Assembly: GCA_016870425.1 (NCBI GenBank)
Contig: VGBQ01000076.1
Location: forward strand, 1 to 11,065
Length of the DNA stretch: 11,065 nucleotides
Source: Actinomycetota bacterium
Lineage (GTDB): Bacteria > Actinomycetota > Actinomycetes > S36-B12
Direction of reading: 5' to 3'
The notes under the pieces: generated by a model
Told to the model about the DNA's origin: nothing
The model's database searches: none
What the model saw: only the letters and a program-made list of their open reading frames with translations
In this document: positions 1 to 4,329 of the stretch, piece after piece
How the letters are laid out: every line of letters begins with the position of its first letter
Position numbering within the stretch: position 1 is the first letter of the stretch
Position numbers and translations under genes: made by a program

Positions 1-66
1 CGTCGCGCACACGAGGACATGCGATCGCGTCGCACCACAGGCAAGGTGACTCTGACCACCCGGTGA
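1..66 (+). CDS. C-terminal end of an MDR-family (quinone/zinc-type) oxidoreductase, partial
   Basis: Only the last 21 residues are in the window, read in frame 1 from the first base to a TGA at 64-66. They contain AHEDM followed by RRTTGKVTLTTR. An Ala-His-x-x-Met/Leu helix, then a short turn and Gly-Lys plus a hydrophobic strand, is the usual ending of medium-chain dehydrogenase/reductase proteins such as NADPH:quinone oxidoreductases. The assignment rests on this tail alone, so substrate and exact subfamily are unknown. It converges on the small membrane-protein gene whose stop lies at 83-85, leaving 16 nt between the two stops. No terminator hairpin stands out in that gap. Confidence 0.55.
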   Translation, partial: RRAHEDMRSRRTTGKVTLTTR

Positions 67-82
67 CCACGCGGTCGCAGGA

Positions 83-370
83 TCAGGGCTCCCGGGGTGG
101 CAGCGCGATCTCCAGGCGCGACGCCGACAGGTCGAGATTGCGGCTCTGGGCATAGAGCCCCACGCCGCCCAGCAGCCCGGCGATGCCGATGGCCAGCATG
201 ATCTCGAGGCTGTCGATGATGGAAACGCCGAAGCCGAGCCACGCGATGACGCAGGCAACGATGACGATCCACCCGGCGCTCCACGAGATCGCCGCACAGA
301 CCGCGACGCGCCGCGCGGTGCGCCGGGCCCGGGCCACCTGGGCGGCGTACTCCTCCACCGGCCGGCTCAT
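83..370 (-). CDS. Small two-helix membrane protein of unknown function
   Basis: A 95-residue protein with an ATG start at 368-370. Residues 1-21 are charged and Arg-rich (RARRTARR) and probably cytosolic. Two hydrophobic stretches follow at about 22-47 and 55-74, and the C-terminus (about 75-95) is mildly polar and Pro-ending. The positive-inside rule places both termini in the cytoplasm with a hairpin topology. No motif identifies a family, so function is not assigned. No Shine-Dalgarno sequence precedes the ATG. A TAGGCT -10-like box lies exactly 6 nt upstream, so the transcript is probably leaderless. The gene is divergent from the phosphotransferase gene, with 39 nt between the two starts. 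The transmembrane pattern and G/C-rich wobble positions support a real gene. Confidence 0.75.
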   Translation of the reverse strand: MSRPVEEYAAQVARARRTARRVAVCAAISWSAGWIVIVACVIAWLGFGVSIIDSLEIMLAIGIAGLLGGVGLYAQSRNLDLSASRLEIALPPREP

Positions 371-376
371 GGGCCG

Positions 377-382
377 AGCCTA
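377..382 (-). promoter_or_regulatory. -10 box (TAGGCT) of a leaderless promoter for the small membrane protein
   Basis: On the minus strand TAGGCT fits the actinobacterial TANNNT -10 consensus. It is followed by exactly 6 nt (CGGCCC) and the ATG at 370, so transcription would begin at or next to the A of the start codon. No convincing -35 box was found 16-19 nt upstream, which is common for these promoters. The absence of any purine-rich ribosome binding site supports leaderless initiation. Confidence 0.5.
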
Positions 383-397
383 GGGCGTGCTGCCCGG

Positions 398-403
398 TAG
401 CGT
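398..403 (+). promoter_or_regulatory. -10 box (TAGCGT) of a leaderless promoter for the phosphotransferase gene
   Basis: TAGCGT fits TANNNT and ends 6 nt before the GTG at 410-412. The intervening GCCCCC cannot serve as a Shine-Dalgarno sequence, so a leaderless message starting at the GTG is the simplest reading. The spacing is identical to that of the divergent promoter at 377-382, and the two -10 boxes face away from each other across 15 nt. The -35 region is not recognisable. Confidence 0.5.
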
Positions 404-409
404 GCCCCC

Positions 410-1477
410 GTGACATCGCCTGAGGGACTCGACCTTGCCGCTGTCGGCCCCTGGCTCGCCGCGCGGGGTCTGGTGGACGCGGGTCCCGTGGAGGGCGTGC
501 GCCTTGCCGGTGGACTGTCCAACGTCACCTACCTGGTGACGCAGGGCGATCGCTCACTGGTCATCCGCCGTCCCCCGCTCGGTCACGTCATGCCGACCGC
601 GCATGACATGGGGCGGGAATTCACCGTGCTCGGGGGTGTCACCCAGGGTGGCTTCCCCGCACCTCAGCCCCTGGCCTACTGCGATGACGACAGCATCATC
701 GGCGCGCGCTTTCTCGTCATGGAGTACGTCGACGGCCGCATCATCAGCAGCGACGCGGCTGCCGAGCACCTCTCCGGCGCCGATGCGTCGGCGCTGTCGG
801 CGGAGCTCATCGACGTGCTCGCCTCGCTGCACGCCATCGATGCGCGGGCGGTCGGACTCGGTGACCTCGGGCGCCCCGAGGGCTTCCTCGCGCGGCAGGT
901 GGCGCGCTGGGCGCAGCAGTGGGAGCTGAGCAAGACGCGCGAGTTGCCGGCGATCGACGACCTACTCGCGTGGCTCGGCGCACGTGTTGAGGCTCTCCCG
1001 GGGGACCTGCCGTGGTCGATCGTCCACGGTGACTACCGACTGGACAACGCGATCATCGACCCGTCCGAGCCCCGCATCAGGGCGGTGCTCGACTGGGAGA
1101 TGGCCACGCTCGGCGACCCGCTGATGGATCTCGCCACCATGCTCGTCTATTGGTCGCGACCCGGTGACGAGCTACGCCACCAGATCCGCTTTGCCGCCTT
1201 CGTCACCGATCGCGACGGCTTCTGGGAGCGCTCGCAACTCGTCGAGAGGTACGCCGAGCGCAGTGGGATCGACACCGGCCACCTCGACGTGTGCATCGTG
1301 TTGTCGGGGCTCAAGCTCGCCGTGATCATGGAGTCGATCCGCAAGCGCACGCTCGCCGGCCAGCAGCTCGGTGCCGACACGTCACTTGCCGACGGCATGG
1401 CCATGGCCACAGACGCACTCGCCGAGATGGGTCTGGCCGTCGCGTCAGGCGGAGGGGTCGAGGCGCTCAGCCGCTGA
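410..1477 (+). CDS. APH/ACAD10-like phosphotransferase family protein
   Basis: A 355-residue cytoplasmic protein of the aminoglycoside phosphotransferase/choline-kinase-like fold. The N-lobe has a glycine loop, GGLSN (34-38), and the segment LVIRRPP (50-56). The catalytic loop is HGDYRLDN (206-213) with the Brenner-type Asp208, and the metal-binding Asp is in DWE (228-230), followed by GDPLMDLA. The length and the RRPP and DWEMATLGDP signatures match the subgroup related to the N-terminal kinase domain of eukaryotic ACAD10/11, often found near acyl-CoA or oxidoreductase genes. In that group hydroxyacyl substrates are phosphorylated; the substrate here is unknown and antibiotic resistance is not implied. 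The GTG start is supported by a leaderless promoter 6 nt upstream. The stop codon abuts the stop of the next, convergent gene with no spacer. Confidence 0.88.
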   Translation: MTSPEGLDLAAVGPWLAARGLVDAGPVEGVRLAGGLSNVTYLVTQGDRSLVIRRPPLGHVMPTAHDMGREFTVLGGVTQGGFPAPQPLAYCDDDSIIGARFLVMEYVDGRIISSDAAAEHLSGADASALSAELIDVLASLHAIDARAVGLGDLGRPEGFLARQVARWAQQWELSKTRELPAIDDLLAWLGARVEALPGDLPWSIVHGDYRLDNAIIDPSEPRIRAVLDWEMATLGDPLMDLATMLVYWSRPGDELRHQIRFAAFVTDRDGFWERSQLVERYAERSGIDTGHLDVCIVLSGLKLAVIMESIRKRTLAGQQLGADTSLADGMAMATDALAEMGLAVASGGGVEALSR

Positions 1478-1909
1478 TCACGCCATGCGCTGCGTGAAGT
1501 CGAAGCTCGTCACGCGCAGGGAGTGCAGTCGGATCGCCACCTCGTGATCCAGGCGCGACATCAGCCAGTCGGCCAAAGAGCCTGGAGCGTCGTAGCGCTC
1601 GATCAGCCGGGGCAGCATGTCGGCGGCGCGGTCGGGCAGGATCTCGGCCCTCGCCGCGCCGCGCACTCCCCGATAGGGAGGCTGGTCACCAGAGACCTCG
1701 AAGCCGCAGCGCGCATCGCTGGTCAGTCGGCGTGTCAGCACGGCGTCAGCACGGGTGCAGCACCACAGGGCGTCTTCGTCGTAGAGGAACCACAGCGACT
1801 GCACCAGCGGCGACGTGCGGCCCGCGCTCGCGATGCGGATCGGGATCACGATGTCGACGAGGAAGGCCTCGATCTGTGACGTTCCCCACGGCCCGCTCGC
1901 GATCTCCAC
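1478..1909 (-). CDS. Pyridoxamine 5'-phosphate oxidase-like (split-barrel FMN/F420-binding) protein
   Basis: A 143-residue protein with the split beta-barrel pattern of the PNPOx-like superfamily. Strand SPLVQSLWFLYDEDALWCCT (about 33-52) corresponds to the family's 'P.v.plWf..ddg.l.f.t' core. It is followed by a conserved-type segment around residues 53-72 (RADAVLTRRLTSDARCGFEV) and the strand pair VRGAARAEILPD. Single-domain members bind FMN, F420, flavin or haem and act as small oxidoreductases or stress proteins; which cofactor applies here cannot be told. A GTG at 1907-1909 is preceded on its strand by TACGAT and 6 nt, again a leaderless arrangement. The gene is divergent from the heptad-repeat protein gene and converges on the phosphotransferase gene, with the two stop codons fused into TGATCA. 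Confidence 0.8.
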   Translation of the reverse strand: MEIASGPWGTSQIEAFLVDIVIPIRIASAGRTSPLVQSLWFLYDEDALWCCTRADAVLTRRLTSDARCGFEVSGDQPPYRGVRGAARAEILPDRAADMLPRLIERYDAPGSLADWLMSRLDHEVAIRLHSLRVTSFDFTQRMA

Positions 1910-1915
1910 ACGCCG

Positions 1916-1921
1916 ATCGTA
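1916..1921 (-). promoter_or_regulatory. -10 box (TACGAT) of a leaderless promoter for the PNPOx-like gene
   Basis: The minus strand reads TACGAT, then CGGCGT, then the GTG start at 1909. The 6-nt spacing is the same as at the other two leaderless candidates in this window. No ribosome binding site lies at a usable distance; AGGAAC is about 20 nt upstream, too far. This supports the chosen GTG start over any later codon. Confidence 0.5.
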
Positions 1922-1949
1922 GGAGGTTCCTGGGAGTGCGCGTGGCGAG

Positions 1950-1979
1950 TTGCCCTACCCGCCGGGGCCTACGTACCGT
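1950..1979 (+). promoter_or_regulatory. Promoter (TTGCCC / TACCGT) for the heptad-repeat protein gene
   Basis: TTGCCC at 1950-1955 and TACCGT at 1974-1979 are separated by 18 nt and resemble actinobacterial -35 and -10 boxes. The expected transcription start is near 1986, at or inside the run ATG-GTG-ATG (1982-1990). This suggests a leaderless message, with the GTG at 1985 or the ATG at 1988 as the true start rather than the first ATG. No Shine-Dalgarno sequence is present. Confidence 0.4.
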
Positions 1980-1981
1980 CG

Positions 1982-2464
1982 ATGGTGATGCGCCGCCTCC
2001 TCGTCCTCCTCATCGCCGCCGGTGTAGCCGTCGTGGCGATCTTCGGCTTTGACTCCGTGCGCAATGCGACGGAGCAGGCACTCGATGTCGGTCAGGGAGT
2101 TGTCGATGCCGGATCGGCTGCGATCGAGGCGGGCCAATCCGTGATCGAGGCGGGCCAGGATGTCGTCGGCACGGCGTCGGACACCGCGGACGCGGCGCGC
2201 CAGCTCAATGGTGCCTGCGACCTCGTGCGCGAGGCCGTGCGACCCGGCACGACGCCCGAGGAGTCCGCGTCGCTGCTCCAGCAGGCCGTGTCCATCGTGG
2301 GCGGCGTCGTGGTTGCCTATCCCGATGTGCCGGGCATGGCCGATCTCGAGGGCGCTTTGGGCACGGCCAAGCAGGCGCTCGCCGCCGATCCCTCCGGGCA
2401 GTCCCTCGGCGTGACGAGCGGTGCTGTGGAGTCCGCCTGCGCGCGGATCCCGTCCGTGCCGTAG
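1982..2464 (+). CDS. Membrane-anchored or exported small protein with tandem heptad repeats
   Basis: A 160-residue protein of no recognised family. Residues 3-23 (MRRLLVLLIAAGVAVVAIFG) form a positively charged plus hydrophobic segment, a signal peptide or N-terminal anchor without an obvious cleavage motif. Residues 33-74 fall into six consecutive 7-residue units on the pattern hydrophobic-hydrophobic-acidic-Ala-Gly-polar-x (VVDAGSA, AIEAGQS, VIEAGQD, VVGTASD), which would form a long small-residue-rich amphipathic helix. The remainder (75-160) is helical in character with Cys79 and Cys153 as a possible disulfide pair, consistent with an extracytoplasmic location. Three in-frame starts occur at 1982, 1985 and 1988; the promoter position favours the later ones. 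It converges on the MOSC gene, 4 nt between stops. Function is unknown. Confidence 0.75.
   Translation: MVMRRLLVLLIAAGVAVVAIFGFDSVRNATEQALDVGQGVVDAGSAAIEAGQSVIEAGQDVVGTASDTADAARQLNGACDLVREAVRPGTTPEESASLLQQAVSIVGGVVVAYPDVPGMADLEGALGTAKQALAADPSGQSLGVTSGAVESACARIPSVP
2078..2182 (+). repeat. 21-nt tandem repeats coding for heptads
   Basis: Five 21-nt in-frame units run through 2078-2182. The third and fourth units share an exact 14-nt stretch, ATCGAGGCGGGCCA, at 2123-2136 and 2144-2157; the outer units are more diverged. The near-identity of the two central copies at DNA level, not only at protein level, points to fairly recent unit duplication within the gene. Confidence 0.65.
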
Positions 2465-2468
2465 CCGG

Positions 2469-3239
2469 TCAGTCGGCCATGATCACGTCGTCGCCGACGC
2501 GGATCTCGCCGGGCTCGACGCAGCGCGCGTAGACGCCGAAGTTGAAGCCCGGGCCGAAGATCGAGTCCTGGCGCCCGCGGTATTCCCCGATGAGTGCGAG
2601 CGTTTTGAGGTCGACGACGCCGGTGTCCGGGTGACGGGTCGTGCCGGCGCACCGCTGCACCGGGCCACCGCCGATGAGAGTCGCGTCGCCGATCCGGATG
2701 CGCTTGTCGATCCAGGTGTCCTCGATGTGCGGCAGGCCCCCGTCGAACTCGATGAGCATGCGGAAGCGCCGCGCGTCCACCGGCGCGCCGGCGACGTGAC
2801 TGAGCTGATCGATGGACCCGGTGCCGAGGAGGGTGAGCGGCTCGACATCGTGCCCGCGCAGGGAGTCGGTGGCCTGCACGAGCTCCAGGGGGCGCCCGGC
2901 GCGCGAGGAGAGGATCGCGGCGAAGGGGCTCTCGACGATGCGCCCCGGCGCGGTGCGGAAGGCGAAGAAGTCCGCATCGATCTCCTCACCGAGGCGCACC
3001 TCGTCGTCCGCGAGGACGGTGTCGCCTTCGCGCAGGGTGAGCCGGCGAGACGAGGCGTCGTACGCCGCCCTGATCCCGACCAGGGCACCCGACTTGGCCA
3101 CGGAGACCAGCGAGGGGCGTGCGTCGGCGAGGTAGAAGAGTCGGTCCCCGACCGCGCCCGTCTCGTCGACGCGGATCGACTCCGGATGGTGCAGGGCCAG
3201 CCCCTTGATCGGAGTGGTCGACAGTCGGGTGACGCGCAT
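2469..3239 (-). CDS. MOSC domain-containing protein (mARC-like molybdenum cofactor protein)
   Basis: A 256-residue protein with the two-part layout of the YcbX/mARC group. The N-terminal MOSC beta-barrel begins MRVTRLSTTPIKGLALHHPE (1-20) and continues with GAVGDRLFYL (28-37). The C-terminal MOSC domain contains QRCAGTTRHPDTG (195-207), whose Cys197 corresponds to the molybdenum-ligating cysteine, and ends IRVGDDVIM. Relatives reduce N-hydroxylated compounds or transfer sulfur to the cofactor; the substrate here is not known. The ATG at 3237-3239 is chosen because AGGGTGA (3244-3250) lies 4 nt upstream and because family homology starts there; a GTG at 3255-3257 would add six unconvincing residues. 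It stands alone on its strand. A decayed oxidoreductase remnant lies just upstream on the opposite strand. Confidence 0.88.
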   Translation of the reverse strand: MRVTRLSTTPIKGLALHHPESIRVDETGAVGDRLFYLADARPSLVSVAKSGALVGIRAAYDASSRRLTLREGDTVLADDEVRLGEEIDADFFAFRTAPGRIVESPFAAILSSRAGRPLELVQATDSLRGHDVEPLTLLGTGSIDQLSHVAGAPVDARRFRMLIEFDGGLPHIEDTWIDKRIRIGDATLIGGGPVQRCAGTTRHPDTGVVDLKTLALIGEYRGRQDSIFGPGFNFGVYARCVEPGEIRVGDDVIMAD

Positions 3240-3280
3240 GGCATCACCCTGGCACACCGGCGCTGCCTTGCGGAGTGGTG

Positions 3281-3466
3281 ATGTCGCCGTGCTCCGGGCA
3301 CGGTTTCACGTTCACTCCCGTGCTCGAAGCGATCGGTGCCGATGTCGTCGAGGGCGCGGACCCATGGGCCCGCGAGTGGCGACTGCCTGCCTGCCGGCCC
3401 CCGTCTCCGCCGGAAATCGACGCTAAGGGAGCCCTTAACGTCGATTTCGGGCGGTGGGCAGGTTGA
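3281..3466 (+). pseudogene. C-terminal remnant of an FAD-dependent amine/sarcosine oxidase-like protein
   Basis: From 3281 to about 3382 the plus strand encodes SPCSGHGFTFTPVLEAIGAD and then GADPWAREWRL. The Cys-Ser-Gly-His-Gly-Phe-x-Phe-x-Pro-x-hydrophobic signature, followed by a short helix and a Trp/Phe-Arg-Leu ending, is the typical C-terminus of DAO-fold flavoproteins such as monomeric sarcosine oxidase and N-methyltryptophan oxidase. The nucleotide-binding and catalytic parts are absent: upstream sequence is the start of the divergent MOSC gene. After WRL the frame continues through a palindrome to TGA at 3464-3466 with no further family resemblance. This looks like the 3' stub left by a deletion or rearrangement whose breakpoint lies near 3240-3281. 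The alternative is a chance resemblance, but the motif run is long. Confidence 0.55.
3407..3454. repeat. 48-nt near-perfect palindrome
   Basis: Two 23-nt arms (3407-3429 and 3432-3454) are separated by only AG and pair at 21 of 23 positions. Mismatches are 3412/3449 and 3423/3438. The core of each arm is GAAATCGACG plus TAAGGG or its complement. Looser pairing extends outward, with CCTGCC at 3390-3395 matching GGCAGG at 3457-3462. There is no T-tract on either side, and the arms are less G/C-rich than the surroundings. It may be a bidirectional terminator for flanking genes, a REP/MITE-like dispersed palindrome, or a protein-binding site; the sequence alone does not decide. Confidence 0.8.
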
Positions 3467-3546
3467 CACGCCGGCCGACTTCACACCACCGCCGCCCGGA
3501 GTACGGAAAACTCCCGCTCACGATGCATCGTCGACCGGGGGTCGTC

Positions 3547-3574
3547 TAGATTTCCCTCGGCGTTGATCGGAGGG
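3547..3574 (+). promoter_or_regulatory. -10 box and ribosome binding site of the secreted SGNH hydrolase gene
   Basis: TAGATT at 3547-3552 fits the TANNNT -10 consensus, and GGAGGG at 3569-3574 is a good ribosome binding site 10 nt before the ATG at 3585. No clear -35 hexamer is seen 16-19 nt upstream. Unlike the leaderless genes on the left, this gene would have a leader of about 25 nt. Confidence 0.45.
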
Positions 3575-3584
3575 ACGGACGACC

Positions 3585-4298
3585 ATGGCGCGCGCGGCTC
3601 GCATCGCAGCCTGCGTCGGCCTGGGCATGGCCCTCGTCGCCGCGGCTGTGCCGCCCGTCGTCGCCGCACCGACCACCCCCGCGCAGATCGATCCGGCGTG
3701 GCCTGTCGACCGGCGAGGCGATGGCTGCACGACGCCGACCTGGCCCGTCGCCGACGCCAGCGTGGACGACAGTCGCGTCCTGGTGATCGGCGACTCGCTG
3801 ATCCGCGACACCCGAGCGGACCTCGAGGCTGCCCTCACCGCGAGCGGGTGGGTCCCGACCGTGCGGTGCTGGGGCGCGAAGGGCACCGACTGGGGAACGC
3901 AGCAGGTCAAGCGAGCGCGCCAACTCCGCCAGCTGCCCGGACGCGTCATCGTCTCGCTGGGCACCAACGACATCTGGTGGCTGGGGATCCCCATGGATGT
4001 CGCGGTGGACCAGATGATGCGCGCACTCGGCCCGAAGCGCGAGGTCTACTGGGTCAACCTCTGGTTCGGCGAGGTCGGTTACCAGCTTTACGACCGCCTG
4101 CCGCACCCGGCCAAGGCCAACCGCATCCTGCGTGCCAAAGCCAAGCAGTATCCAAACCTGCACATCGTCAACTTCGCCCACGCCTTCCAGGCCGCGCAGT
4201 CGCAGGGTGAGCCCGTCGGCTGGCTCGACGGCGTACACCTCAACCCCGCGGGCTATCGCCTGCGCACCAAGGTCATGGTGGAAGCTCTAGGGACGTAG
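3585..4298 (+). CDS. Secreted SGNH/GDSL-family hydrolase
   Basis: A 237-residue protein with a signal peptide (about 1-28, basic start, hydrophobic core, ending VVAA before PTTP). The mature part shows the SGNH blocks in order. Block I is VLVIGDSL with nucleophile Ser71, the block II Gly lies in the CWGAKG region (95-100), block III is SLGTND (124-129) with Asn128, and block V is DGVHLNPAG with Asp215 and His218 completing the triad. Cys48 and Cys95 could form a disulfide. Such enzymes hydrolyse or transfer ester-linked acyl groups, often acetyl groups on glycans, outside the membrane. This standalone copy converges on an acyltransferase that carries its own SGNH domain, so both may act on the same polymer; that is inference from position and fold. 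Confidence 0.88.
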   Translation: MARAARIAACVGLGMALVAAAVPPVVAAPTTPAQIDPAWPVDRRGDGCTTPTWPVADASVDDSRVLVIGDSLIRDTRADLEAALTASGWVPTVRCWGAKGTDWGTQQVKRARQLRQLPGRVIVSLGTNDIWWLGIPMDVAVDQMMRALGPKREVYWVNLWFGEVGYQLYDRLPHPAKANRILRAKAKQYPNLHIVNFAHAFQAAQSQGEPVGWLDGVHLNPAGYRLRTKVMVEALGT

Positions 4299-4306
4299 GC
4301 CCTTCC

Positions 4307-4329
4307 GCGCCGTGCCGTGACTACGGCGC
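4307..4329. terminator. Inverted repeat between convergent SGNH and acyltransferase genes
   Basis: GCGCCGT (4307-4313) and ACGGCGC (4323-4329) form a perfect 7-bp G/C-rich stem with a 9-nt loop. The repeat sits in the 22-nt gap between the two stop codons and overlaps the end of the acyltransferase gene. No T-run follows on either strand, so if it is a terminator it is of the T-poor type frequent in high-GC bacteria and could serve both directions. Confidence 0.5.

Noticed and set aside
2483..3484. Long minus-strand frame (333 residues) and a 286-residue plus-strand frame over the MOSC gene
   Set aside because: Both are low-complexity Arg/Ser/Ala/Pro- or acidic-rich shadows of the MOSC reading frame, caused by high G/C content.
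3505..3535. Possible extracytoplasmic-sigma promoter (GGAAAA ... CGTC) before the SGNH hydrolase gene
   Set aside because: The -35 match is weak (GGAAAA rather than GGAAC) and the 18-nt spacing to CGTC is loose; the TAGATT box nearer the gene is a better explanation.
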